From J084 sp964471405 (GTDB lineage Bacteria > Pseudomonadota > Alphaproteobacteria > Sphingomonadales > Rhodothalassiaceae): a stretch of DNA of 44,344 bases. The notes under the pieces are model-generated. The model did not search any database and had not been told where the DNA came from. It saw only the letters and a program-made list of their open reading frames with translations. This document shows positions 17,063 to 24,859 of the stretch, piece by piece. The translations under genes and the position numbers were made by a program. The stretch's first letter is position 1. Every line of letters starts with the position of its first letter. Where the stretch lies: NCBI GenBank assembly GCA_964471405.1, contig CAYYGH010000016.1:1-44344 (forward strand), in the 5' to 3' direction.

Positions 17063-17926
17063 ATGAGCCGCCATTTCAGACTGTCTCATCAGCCATTGCC
17101 CATTACCCGGGAGCGCGTCATGGCCCTTGATGATGGGCGGGCCCGGCGGATTTCCTTCGCCTACACCCATGCCGGCCAGCCCAGACGCGATCCGGGGCCC
17201 AACTATGTCGGCTCCTTTTCCGTCCCCTTCCAAGAAACCATCGGACCGATCTTTGAAAAGGAAACGTGTATCGAGCTTTCCCGCGGACAGTTCGGCAATT
17301 TCTGGTGCCGGATCCGCACGGAAGAGGAATTCGCGCGCATTGAAGACTGGGTTCATCAGCAGGGCACCCGCATCTTCCTGCGCGACTGCCTGGATCTGTC
17401 GATCGCTCTCGACCTGAATTTTCCGGAGCCCGGCGCATCTCATACCGCACTTGGGGAACGGGAAAACCGCGCCAAGCACCGACGCGACGAGAAAGCGATC
17501 CGGTATCTGGCCGAAGCGCTGGTCCGAGCCATTCGCGATCTGTCCTTTTATCGTGACTGCCGGTTCATCGCCGCGGTTCCGGCCCCGCCGGACAAGGGCT
17601 TTCACCTCCCGAACATCCTTGTGGCAAGGGTGGCGGCGGCATTGGGCCTGACGGATCTGACGAACGGTTTCTCCTTCTCCGGAACGAAGCGGTCGATCAA
17701 GAATCTGCCCATGAACGAGAAGTGGACGGCGTGGGAGAACAGCGGACTCGCATTCGACACACCTCCACCTGTCGATTATGACGGTTCTCCCGTCATCTTG
17801 ATTGATGACAAGTATCAGTCGGGCACGACCATCCAATTCGTCGCGGCACGGATGCGGGCGGCGGGTATCGGCAGGATCTACGGCCTGTGCGTCGTCAAGA
17901 CGCTTCGCGATACGGACAACACCTAG
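17063..17926 (+). CDS. Phosphoribosyltransferase-fold protein (ShosT-like candidate)
   Basis: 287 aa, no signal peptide. The C-terminal third carries a classic type I PRTase PRPP-binding motif, VILIDDKYQSGTT (244-256), after FIAAVPAPPDKGFHLPNILVARVAAALG (168-195), the arrangement seen in ComF-like PRTases. The N-terminal about 140 residues (SFAYTHAGQPRRDPGP, GSFSVPFQETIGPIFEKE) are not recognised. It lacks the zinc-finger start of true ComF. It is followed 44 bp later by a DprA-fold gene, and the pair resembles ShosTA modules in which a PRTase-domain toxin pairs with a DprA-like partner. Sampled GC is about 50-60%, well below the flanking symporters, suggesting transfer. The start at 17063 is supported by reading frame; the Shine-Dalgarno (GGGG) is weak. 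Toxicity is inferred only. Confidence 0.7.
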   Translation: MSRHFRLSHQPLPITRERVMALDDGRARRISFAYTHAGQPRRDPGPNYVGSFSVPFQETIGPIFEKETCIELSRGQFGNFWCRIRTEEEFARIEDWVHQQGTRIFLRDCLDLSIALDLNFPEPGASHTALGERENRAKHRRDEKAIRYLAEALVRAIRDLSFYRDCRFIAAVPAPPDKGFHLPNILVARVAAALGLTDLTNGFSFSGTKRSIKNLPMNEKWTAWENSGLAFDTPPPVDYDGSPVILIDDKYQSGTTIQFVAARMRAAGIGRIYGLCVVKTLRDTDNT

Positions 17927-17970
17927 GAAACCATGCTATACTGCCCGAGCTTGAAGAAGAGGCGAAAAAG

Positions 17971-18705
17971 ATGACGGAGCACTCCTGCACCTGGCCCCCG
18001 ATCCGGGAAATCCCGCCGGGTTCCCCGGACTATCCGCAAGCGGTTCTGAAGACTTTCGGGGCCAGGGCGCCCGTGCTTTCCCTGCTCGGCAATCGCGATC
18101 TCCTCGATCGGCCGGGCGTAGGCTTCTGCGGCTCGCGGAGGGCCAGCGAGAGGGGGATTGCGGCTGCCAGAGACTGTGCGGAACAGGCGGCACGTCGCGG
18201 CCTTGTGGTCATCTCGGGCAATGCCGCCGGGATTGATCTGGCTGCCCATCATGCGGCCCTTTCGGCAGGCGGGGCGACCATCCTGGTCTTGCCGGAAGGC
18301 ATCAACCAGTTTCGGGTCCGCAAGGCGCTGAAGCCGGTTTGGGACTGGGAGCGGGTGCTCGTCGTCAGCCAGTTCGAGCCGGATGCGGTCTGGCGGAGCT
18401 GGCGGGCGATGCAGCGCAATGGTCTGATTATCGCCTTGAGCCATGCCATGATTGTCGTGGAAGCTGCGGACAAGGGTGGGTCGATCCATGCCGGTCTGCA
18501 AACGCTTGAGCGACGCAAGCCCCTGTTCGTCGTCAATTATCGCGACATCACCTCTCATGCTCCCGGCAACGCCCAACTCCTGAAGCGGGGAGGACTTCCT
18601 CTCATGAGGAGCCGCGAAACGGGGCGGGCGACATTCGAGCGCGTCGTCGAAAGCCTTTCCTGCAATGAGCAGCAGCAGAGCCAGGAGCAGCTCGCACTCC
18701 TTTGA
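17971..18705 (+). CDS. DprA/SLOG-fold protein (ShosA-like candidate)
   Basis: 244 aa with a DprA/Smf-type Rossmann-like fold. It shows GVGFCGSRRASERG (49-62; DprA GSR motif), GLVVISGNAAGIDLAAHHAAL (77-97; DprA SGxAxGID), ILVLPEGINQF, and GGSIHAGLQTLERRKPLFVVNY matching the DprA SGSxxTA...A segment. It lacks the extra N-terminal SAM and C-terminal winged-helix domains of full DprA and so is probably not the housekeeping transformation protein. ATG 17971 is chosen for a GAGG 9 nt upstream; the frame stays open to a GTG at 17887 overlapping the PRTase gene. The stop ends 14 bp from the 3' end of the convergent symporter 2. It is the likely partner or antitoxin of the PRTase protein. Confidence 0.75.
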   Translation: MTEHSCTWPPIREIPPGSPDYPQAVLKTFGARAPVLSLLGNRDLLDRPGVGFCGSRRASERGIAAARDCAEQAARRGLVVISGNAAGIDLAAHHAALSAGGATILVLPEGINQFRVRKALKPVWDWERVLVVSQFEPDAVWRSWRAMQRNGLIIALSHAMIVVEAADKGGSIHAGLQTLERRKPLFVVNYRDITSHAPGNAQLLKRGGLPLMRSRETGRATFERVVESLSCNEQQQSQEQLALL

Positions 18706-18719
18706 AAAGGCCGCCTCTT

Positions 18720-20312
18720 CTACCAGAAGGCCGCCACAACCCAGGCGGTGGCGGCGATGAGCAGGAGCGAGAGGATCCGATAGTTCCGCCACCAGGGCTT
18801 GGCGGCGAGCTCGGCGCTCTCGGCCGCCCAGGTTGCGCGCGACCAGAGGAGATCGGCGATCTCCTCCCGCTCGGGCGCCGGAGCGGTGAGGCTCGCCAGC
18901 ACCAGCACCACCGCCGAGATCACGAAGAGGATCGGGGCGACATAGAGGAAGTGGAGGATTCGCTGATCGGCCCAGACCTCGTTGACGAGAAGCAGGGCAA
19001 GTCCGGCCAGGCTGCCGAGGATGAGCGCCCAGTGCGCGCCGCGGGCATTGGCGCGCGGCCAGAAGACGCCCACCACATAAAGCGCGACGATCGGCGGCAC
19101 GCTGTAGGCAAGCATCACCTGCAGATAGCGGAACAGCGATTCGAAGCGCGCGATCTGCGGCGCCCAGGCGACCGCCAGCAGCATCACGACCACCGTCGTC
19201 ACCTGGCCGACCCGCATCAGCCGATGGGCGTCGAAATCGGGTCGCAGACGCCGCACGAAGTCCATGGTAACAAGAGTAGAGGCGGAATTGAGCGTGGAAT
19301 CGATCTGCGACATCAGCGCGGCGATGAAGCCGGCCAGCACGAGGCCGAGAAGGCCCGTCGGCAGCAGATCGAACATCAGCGTCGGATAGACGAGATCGGC
19401 GCGCGGCAGATCGGGATAGAGCACCAAGGCGAAGCTGCCCGGCAACACCATGATGAACAGCACCGGCAGCTTCAGCGCGCCGGCGAACAGCGCCCCGAAA
19501 CGACCGTGATCCAGGGTTCTGGCGGACAGCACCCGCTGAACCATGAACTGATTGGCGCACCAGAAATAGAAGCCGAGCAGAAAGGCACCGGTCATCAGCC
19601 CCGGCCAGGGCATCGCCGGATCGTCCACGGGGCGGATGAGCGAGAGCTTGGCGGCCGGCACCACGGCGGTCATCGCCTCCCAGCCGCCGGCCGCATGCCA
19701 GGCGGCCCAGGAGATCACCACCGATCCGATGATCAGCAGCACCGCCTGGACGACATCGGTCACCATCACCGCCTTCAGGCCGCCGAAGGCGGTATAGATG
19801 CCGGCGGCCAGCGCCAGTCCCGCGATGATCACGGGGATCGACAGATCGGGAAAGATCATCTTCAGGATCAGGCTGCCGGCATACAGGCCGCCGGCGGTGT
19901 CCACCACGATATTGAGAAAGAGGGTGAGCAGCGAGAAATAAGTGCGCGCCGCGCCGGAATAGCGCCGGGCGAGGAATTCCGGCATCGTATAGACCCGCGC
20001 GCGCAGGATGACGGGCAGGAAGAAGATCGCGAAGACGACCAGCACGACGGCGGCCATCCACTCGTAATTATAGACCGAGATGCCGGCGCCATAGGCATCG
20101 CCCGCAAGCCCCACCAGCGTCGAGCTTGAGATGTTGGAAGCAAACAGCGAAAAGCCGATCACCGGCCAGATCATGCCGCGGCCGGCCAGAAAGAAGTCTT
20201 CGGCCGTCTCGTGCCGGCGCCCGAGCCAGATGCCGAGCGCGATCGTGCCGACAAGATAGATGCCGATCACCGCCAGATCGAGCGAGCCCAGCCCGTGAAT
20301 GAAGCCTTCCAT
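18720..20312 (-). CDS. Sodium/solute symporter (SSS/SGLT family) 2
   Basis: Inner-membrane Na+-coupled transporter, 530 aa, many hydrophobic helices. It shares blocks with symporter 1: DFFLAGRGMIWPVIGFSLFASNISSSTLVGLAG, VYTMPEFLARRYSGAARTY, IYTAFGGLKAVMVTDVVQ, NQFMVQRVLSARTLDHGRFGALFAGALKLP, FIAALMSQIDSTLNSASTL. The start at 20312 follows GGGAGGAGACA. It is divergent from the amylase gene across a region with TTGCAA-type sites, so it probably belongs to the same LacI-controlled regulon. The substrate is probably glucose or maltose. Having two SGLT-type paralogues in one locus may reflect different sugars or affinities. Confidence 0.92.
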   Translation of the reverse strand: MEGFIHGLGSLDLAVIGIYLVGTIALGIWLGRRHETAEDFFLAGRGMIWPVIGFSLFASNISSSTLVGLAGDAYGAGISVYNYEWMAAVVLVVFAIFFLPVILRARVYTMPEFLARRYSGAARTYFSLLTLFLNIVVDTAGGLYAGSLILKMIFPDLSIPVIIAGLALAAGIYTAFGGLKAVMVTDVVQAVLLIIGSVVISWAAWHAAGGWEAMTAVVPAAKLSLIRPVDDPAMPWPGLMTGAFLLGFYFWCANQFMVQRVLSARTLDHGRFGALFAGALKLPVLFIMVLPGSFALVLYPDLPRADLVYPTLMFDLLPTGLLGLVLAGFIAALMSQIDSTLNSASTLVTMDFVRRLRPDFDAHRLMRVGQVTTVVVMLLAVAWAPQIARFESLFRYLQVMLAYSVPPIVALYVVGVFWPRANARGAHWALILGSLAGLALLLVNEVWADQRILHFLYVAPILFVISAVVLVLASLTAPAPEREEIADLLWSRATWAAESAELAAKPWWRNYRILSLLLIAATAWVVAAFW

Positions 20313-20327
20313 TGTCTCCTCCCTGCT

Positions 20328-20341
20328 GCCGGTGAACCGGC
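20328..20341. promoter_or_regulatory. Short dyad upstream of symporter 2
   Basis: GCCGGTGAACCGGC is a perfect 6+6 inverted repeat with a 2-bp centre, just upstream of the symporter 2 Shine-Dalgarno. It could be a protein-binding site; no match to a known operator is claimed. Confidence 0.2.
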
Positions 20342-20390
20342 CGGAATTGCGGGCCGCATTCTCCCTTCAGCTAAGCGGAATCGACGAGAC

Positions 20391-20434
20391 TTTGCAAGAT
20401 TTTTGCGTAGTATGCACAAAGATTGCAAAAAATC
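20391..20434. promoter_or_regulatory. Putative LacI-family operator cluster, symporter 2 / amylase
   Basis: TTTGCAAGA (20391-20399), TTTTTGCG, TATGCACAAA and ATTGCAAAAAATC (20422-20434) cluster in an AT-rich stretch between the divergent genes. TTTGCAAGA and TTGCAAAAA are shared with 5625-5633 and 5648-5656. Confidence 0.5.
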
Positions 20435-20496
20435 GCGGCTGTCGCTAGCATCAGCCCTGCTGATACCCCGTTATCGAAGATGAGGAGCAGGACGGC

Positions 20497-22988
20497 ATGC
20501 GTGATGGCAGGAGGGCGACGGCAAGGCGGGCGCAGAGGCCCGGGATGAAGGCATGTGGAAGACGCATGCGCGCGCCTGTCATTCTTCTGCTTGTCCTCCT
20601 GTGTGCGGTGCCGCCGGCCGCCGGCGGCCAGAGCCGGGGCGGCGAGGAGAAGATCTCCTCCCCGCCAGGAGCCAACCCGATCCGCGATGCGCGCGAAGAT
20701 GTCGTCTATTTCGTCATGCCGGACCGCTNNNNNNNNNNNNNNNNNNNNNNNNNNNNNNNNNNNNNNNNNNNNNNNNNNNNNNNNNNNNNNNNNNNNNNNN
20801 NNNNNNNNNNNNNNNNNNNNNNNNNNNNAACCCGATCCGCGATGCGCGCGAAGATGTCGTCTATTTCGTCATGCCGGACCGCTTCGCCAATGGCGACCCG
20901 GCCAATGACACCGGCGGGATTGCCGGCACGCGCACCGATCACGGCTTCGATCCCACCCACAAGGGCTTCTTTCACGGCGGTGACCTGAAGGGGCTGGAAG
21001 AGCGGCTCGACTATATCGCCGGGCTCGGTGCCACCGCGATCTGGGTGACGCCGATCTTCAAGAACAAGCCGGTCCAGGGCCCGAAGGGGGCGGAATCGGC
21101 CGCCTATCACGGCTACTGGATCACCGATTTCACGCGCGTCGATCCGCATCTGGGCGACAATGCGGATTTTGCGCATCTGGTCCGCGCGGCGCATGCGCGC
21201 AAGATGAAGGTGTTCATGGATATCGTCGTCAACCACACCGCCGACGTCATCCAGTATCGCGAATGCGGGACAAGCGGCGACATCATGAGCGGGGTGGCGG
21301 CCGCGGGCTGCCCCTATCGTTCGATCGCCGACTATCCCTGGACGACGATCGGCGGGCCCGACGGGCCACCGATCAACAGAGGCTTCCTCGGCACCGACCC
21401 GGCCCATCAGACGCCGGAGAATTTCGCGCATCTGACCGACCCGCGCTGGGCCTATACGCCCTTCGTGCCGGCGGCCGAGCGGAACGTGAAGGTGCCGGCC
21501 TGGCTCAATGATCCGATCTACTACCACAATCGCGGCAATTCGACCTTCGAGGGCGAGTCGTCGACCTATGGCGACTTCTTCGGCCTCGACGACCTCTTCA
21601 CCGAACACCCGCGCGTGCGCGCAGGGATGATCGCGATCTTCCGCGACTGGATCCGGCGCTATCATGTCGACGGCTTCCGGATCGACACTGCGCGTCATGT
21701 CGACGACGGCTTCTGGCGGCTCTTTCTGCCGGCGATGCTGGAGGAGGCGAAGCGGAACGGCATCCCCGATTTTTCCATCTTCGGCGAGGTGGCCAATGGC
21801 GAGCCCCGTTATCTGGCCCGTTTCGTGCGCGCGGTGGGCTTTCCGGCAGTGCTGGACTTCCCGCTAGCCTATGCCGCACGCGCCGTGATCGCCGGTGGTG
21901 CACCGACCCGGCGGCTGGCGGACGTCTTTGCGGCCGATGACCTCTACACCGCTCCCGGGCGCAGCGCAGACCGGCTGTTCACATTCATCGGCAATCACGA
22001 CATGGGCCGCTTCGGCCATGCGATCAGAAAGGCGCTGGGTGATGACGCGAACCCGCGCGAGATGCTGGCCCGCGCTACCCTGGGGCACGCCCTGCTTGTC
22101 TTCGCGCGCGGCGTGCCGGTCGTCTATTACGGCGCCGAGCAGGGCTTCACCGGTGACGGCGGCGATCAGGATGCGCGTCAGGACATGTTCGCCTCCCGGG
22201 TCGCCTCCTACAATGACGATCCGGTGATCGGCAGCGAGCGTGGCGCCACCGCGCGCGACAATTTCGATCCCGGCCACCCGCTCTATCGCCGCATCCGGGC
22301 GATGACGGCGCTGCGCCGGGCCATGCCGGCGCTCCGGACCGGCATTCAGATCACCCGGCTGGCCGAAGACGGGCCCGGGCTCTTTGTCTTCTCGCGCATC
22401 GACGGCAATGAAGGCCGCGAAGTCATCGTCGCCCTCAATACCGCGAACGAGACCCGCCGTGCGGTCATCGACACGGCTGCTGCCGGCCCATGGATAATGC
22501 GGCAGGCGGTGGCCGACATGGGTAGCCGGGCAGTGGCACGCGTGCTCGGCGACGATCCGGCGCATCCGCGCCTGCAGCTTCGGCTGCCGCCGCTCTCCTA
22601 TGCCATCTTCGCCGCGGGGATCGCGCGGCCCGCCGATCTTCCCGCGCCGGCCCTCTCGCTCGTGCTGCCGAAGGCGGGGGCAGCCGGCTACATCGAGGCC
22701 CGGCTGGCCGGTCCGGCAGGCGAGGCGGCAGCCCGCGGCCGGATCCCCGTGGTGGTCCGCTTTGCGGCCATCGCACGAGACGGCCGCCGCTGCCCGCTTG
22801 GCGAAGACCGCACGGCACCCTGGCGCATCTGGTGGGATTCGGCGGAGGGTCTCTGCCCTGAAGCCCGTTCCATCACCGTCCGTCTCCTGCTGCCCGATGG
22901 CCGGGTCCAGGCGGCAACGGCCTCGTTCGACCAGCCGGCAGCGCCTGCCGACCCGCAGCTTGCGTCCCCTTCCCGTCCCGGACAGTGA
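20497..22988 (+). CDS. Exported GH13 alpha-amylase, interrupted by an artificial N gap
   Basis: Secreted or periplasmic alpha-amylase-type enzyme with signal segment MRAPVILLLVLLCAVPPAAGG. GH13 regions: DIVVNHTAD, GFRIDTARH (nucleophile Asp), IFGEVANG (acid/base Glu) and FIGNHDMGRF (third Asp), then YYGAEQGFTGDGGDQDAR and a C-terminal extension of about 150 residues. The frame before the gap differs from the frame after it. Removing the 100 Ns plus one copy of the flanking 55-bp repeat (155 bp) joins the two frames exactly, restoring NPIRDAREDVVYFVMPDR-FANGDPAND. The restored protein is about 778 aa from 20497 or 762 aa from ATG 20545, which is also plausible (GAGG upstream and a more compact signal peptide). 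It is the last plus-strand enzyme of the glucan locus. Confidence 0.9.
20674..20728 (+). repeat. 55-bp contig-end duplicate, left copy
   Basis: These 55 bases are identical to 20829-20883 and directly abut the N run. A direct repeat of exactly this kind on both sides of a gap is the mark of two contigs ending in the same assembly-graph overlap. Confidence 0.95.
20729..20828. other. Assembly gap of exactly 100 N
   Basis: A run of 100 Ns, the usual placeholder for a gap of unknown size. The flanking 55-bp identity indicates the real sequence is continuous and no bases are missing. Confidence 0.98.
20829..20883 (+). repeat. 55-bp contig-end duplicate, right copy
   Basis: Exact copy of 20674-20728. 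Collapsing the two copies restores a single open frame through the amylase gene. Confidence 0.95.
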
Positions 22989-23017
22989 ACGATCCGGCGC
23001 CGGGGCCCGCCCTGGAA

Positions 23018-23054
23018 GCTTTCTGCGTGATCTGGCATGCTCGCGCCAGAAAGC
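23018..23054. terminator. Inverted repeats after the amylase gene
   Basis: GCTTTCTG (23018-23025) pairs with CAGAAAGC (23047-23054), and a nested TCTGGC (23031-23036) pairs with GCCAGA (23045-23050). The two stems are mutually exclusive. They could end the amylase transcript or act in the sigma-factor leader. No T tract follows. Confidence 0.3.
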
Positions 23055-23118
23055 CGGCGTCTGTTCTTTCGCAGGATTGGCGTGCCCCCGGGCGTATGGA
23101 TCCATGAGGACTCGGGCA

Positions 23119-23697
23119 ATGCGGCAGGCGTGGATGCGCAGCGACAAGCCTCTGGCCGACGGCCGGACGGACCATGACGAGGAGCTGGTTGCGGCCGTGG
23201 CCTCGGCGCGGGATGCGGCCGCCTTCCGCATTCTCGTCGATCGCCACGCCGCACGTGCCTTGCGCATGGCCGAGCGCATTCTCCAGAACCGTGCCGATGC
23301 CGAAGATGCGGTTCAGGAGGCATTCCAGCGCCTGTGGCGCGACGCCCGACTGTTTCAGCCCGCACGCGGCCGGTTTCGCAGCTGGTTCATCCGGGTGCTG
23401 ATCAATGCCTGTCGGGATCGGCAGCGCCAGTTGCGTCGGCGGCCGGTGACAAGCCTGCCGGACATGACGGCCGCAGCGGCCGAGACCGAGGGCGTCGAGC
23501 GGCTGGACCGGGTGCAGGCCGTCCGCCAGGCGATTGCCGCCCTGCCCGAGCGGCAACGCTGGGCGGTGGTGCTGACCTATTACGAGGGCCTGTCCAATCG
23601 CGAAGCGGCGGCGGCCATGGGCATTTCCGTCAAGGCCCTCGAAGCGCTGCTCGTGCGGGCCCGACGGCATTTGTCCCGCAGCCTTGCGGGGGCATGA
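23119..23697 (+). CDS. ECF-type RNA polymerase sigma factor
   Basis: Alternative sigma-70 family factor, 192 aa. Region 2 is LVDRHAARALRMAERILQNRADAEDAVQEAFQRLWRDARLF with the DAEDAVQEAF core-binding helix; region 4 is IAALPERQRWAVVLTYYEGLSNREAAAAMGISVKALEALLVRARRHL with the helix-turn-helix. The start at 23119 follows AGGA 9-10 nt upstream; ATG 23104 or 23134 are possible. The next two genes encode a single-TM protein and a Metal_resist-like periplasmic protein, so this factor is probably held inactive at the membrane until a periplasmic signal arrives, as with CnrH (inference from layout). Confidence 0.92.
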   Translation: MRQAWMRSDKPLADGRTDHDEELVAAVASARDAAAFRILVDRHAARALRMAERILQNRADAEDAVQEAFQRLWRDARLFQPARGRFRSWFIRVLINACRDRQRQLRRRPVTSLPDMTAAAAETEGVERLDRVQAVRQAIAALPERQRWAVVLTYYEGLSNREAAAAMGISVKALEALLVRARRHLSRSLAGA

Positions 23698-23718
23698 GAA
23701 GAAGGAGAAGGACGCACG

Positions 23719-24168
23719 GTGACCAGAGAAAGAGGTATCGGAATACGCTGGATGCGGACCCGGCCCGGTCGATCCCCCCGCGCCGCGGCGGCGGAAACGG
23801 CGAACGGCCCTCAGCCGGCCCGGGTGCTGCCGGAGGATCGGCTTGCCGCCATGCTCAATCGCTGGCCGGCGCCGCGACCTCCTGATGCGGCCTTCCTGCT
23901 CCGTCTCAAGCGTATTCCCGAGGCCGAGGCGGCTGCCGAAGCCGCCCCCGGGACGAAAGAAAACTTGTGGGCCGATCTTGCGCGCTGGTGGCATGACGCC
24001 GGCCTGCGTCCCCTGCTTGTGGGACAGGCGGCGCTCATTCTGGTTGCGCTGCTGGCCGGTCTTGTCATCGGCAGCATCGAGCGCCGGCCCGTGATCACGC
24101 TTGATGTCACGCCATTGATCACGGCCGACCTGCCACTGACCGGCAGCTGGCCGGAGGGACGGATCTGA
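23719..24168 (+). CDS. Single-TM protein, probable anti-sigma factor
   Basis: 149 aa, not recognised by sequence alone. It has a basic N-terminus, a conserved-looking segment LPEDRLAAMLNRWPAPRPPDAAFLLRLKRI (37-66), a cytoplasmic helical stretch, one transmembrane helix (about 98-117, PLLVGQAALILVALLAGLVIG) and a short outside tail ending in LPLTGSW. This topology, its place directly after an ECF sigma gene (21-bp gap) and the 1-nt overlap with a Metal_resist-like gene point to a CnrY-type anti-sigma factor. No HxxxCxxC zinc anti-sigma motif is present. The GTG start follows GAAGGAGAAGGA. Confidence 0.65.
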   Translation: MTRERGIGIRWMRTRPGRSPRAAAAETANGPQPARVLPEDRLAAMLNRWPAPRPPDAAFLLRLKRIPEAEAAAEAAPGTKENLWADLARWWHDAGLRPLLVGQAALILVALLAGLVIGSIERRPVITLDVTPLITADLPLTGSWPEGRI

Positions 24169-24830
24169 TGGACCGGCGCACCCGTATCATCCTTGTCGTG
24201 ACCGCGCTTTCTCTTGCGGTCAACGTCTTCGTCCTCGGCCTGTGGCTGGGCGGGGCCTGGAGAACGCATGATCAGGATTCAGGAACGCCCAGTGGCTTTA
24301 CCCTCGAACTGACGGTGCCCGAAGAGGCTCTGCCGCCCGACTTGCGCGCGCCCTTGCTGGCGCGGCTGCAGCGGGCACGGGGAGGATTCGCCCGGGAACT
24401 GGCCGAATTGCGCGCCGCCCAGGACGAGGTGCAGGCCGCCCTGACGGCCGAGCCGTTCAGCAAGGAGCGTCTGGAAGCCGCCTACACCCACCTGCGCCGG
24501 GTCTATGATCGCCTCCAGGCCCAGGTTCAGCGCAATATCGCGATTGCTGTCGCCGGGCTTGATCACGAACGTCGCCGGATGCTTGCCCGGCGCCTGCGGG
24601 CTCTCAAGGAGCGTCGCCAGCCGCTGCGCGAGCCTCGCACCACCTTTCCGCCCCCCGGCGAGACGCGGGTGGTCGAGGACTGGCTGCTTACCGCCCTGTC
24701 TCCCCGATACGCGGAGCTTGCCGCCGAGTTTGCCGCCACGCGTGCCGAACTCGTCCGTCTGCAGGCGGCGCTCGATGATCCGGATCAGGACTCTCCCTCG
24801 CCCCCCCATCGCCCGCAGCCGCCACGCTGA
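24168..24830 (+). CDS. Periplasmic Metal_resist/CnrX-like sensor protein
   Basis: 220 aa with an N-terminal membrane anchor (IILVVTALSLAVNVFVLGLWLGG, 8-30) and an alpha-helical periplasmic domain. The pattern LPPDLRAPLLARLQRARGGFARELAELRAAQDEVQAAL...FSKERLEAAYTHLRRVYDRLQ...IAVAGLDHERRRMLARRLR is typical of the Metal_resist/CnrX/Spy-like family, which sense or bind metal or act as periplasmic chaperones. Candidate ligands are few (His34, His108, His133, Met138) and do not reproduce the CnrX set clearly, so metal sensing is unproven. TGATG overlap couples its translation to the preceding gene. Confidence 0.7.
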   Translation: MDRRTRIILVVTALSLAVNVFVLGLWLGGAWRTHDQDSGTPSGFTLELTVPEEALPPDLRAPLLARLQRARGGFARELAELRAAQDEVQAALTAEPFSKERLEAAYTHLRRVYDRLQAQVQRNIAIAVAGLDHERRRMLARRLRALKERRQPLREPRTTFPPPGETRVVEDWLLTALSPRYAELAAEFAATRAELVRLQAALDDPDQDSPSPPHRPQPPR

Positions 24831-24834
24831 CGGA

Positions 24835-24857
24835 CGGAAGCCCGGACAGGCCTTCCG
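24835..24857. terminator. Hairpin in the convergent gap
   Basis: CGGAAG (24835-24840) and CTTCCG (24852-24857) with an 11-nt loop fill most of the 29-bp gap between the convergent sensor and hydrolase genes. It may be a bidirectional terminator; no T tract is seen. Confidence 0.35.
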
Positions 24858-24859
24858 AA

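Noticed and set aside
17933..17943. Extended -10-like TGCTATACT before the DprA-fold gene
   Set aside because: No convincing -35 at proper spacing; the two cassette genes are more simply one transcript.
17923..20061. 712-codon minus-strand frame across the DprA gene and symporter 2
   Set aside because: Overlaps two well-supported genes in other frames and has no family motifs.
20674..20883. Direct repeat as a mobile-element or attachment-site signature
   Set aside because: It abuts a 100-N placeholder and collapsing it restores the reading frame, so it is an assembly artefact.
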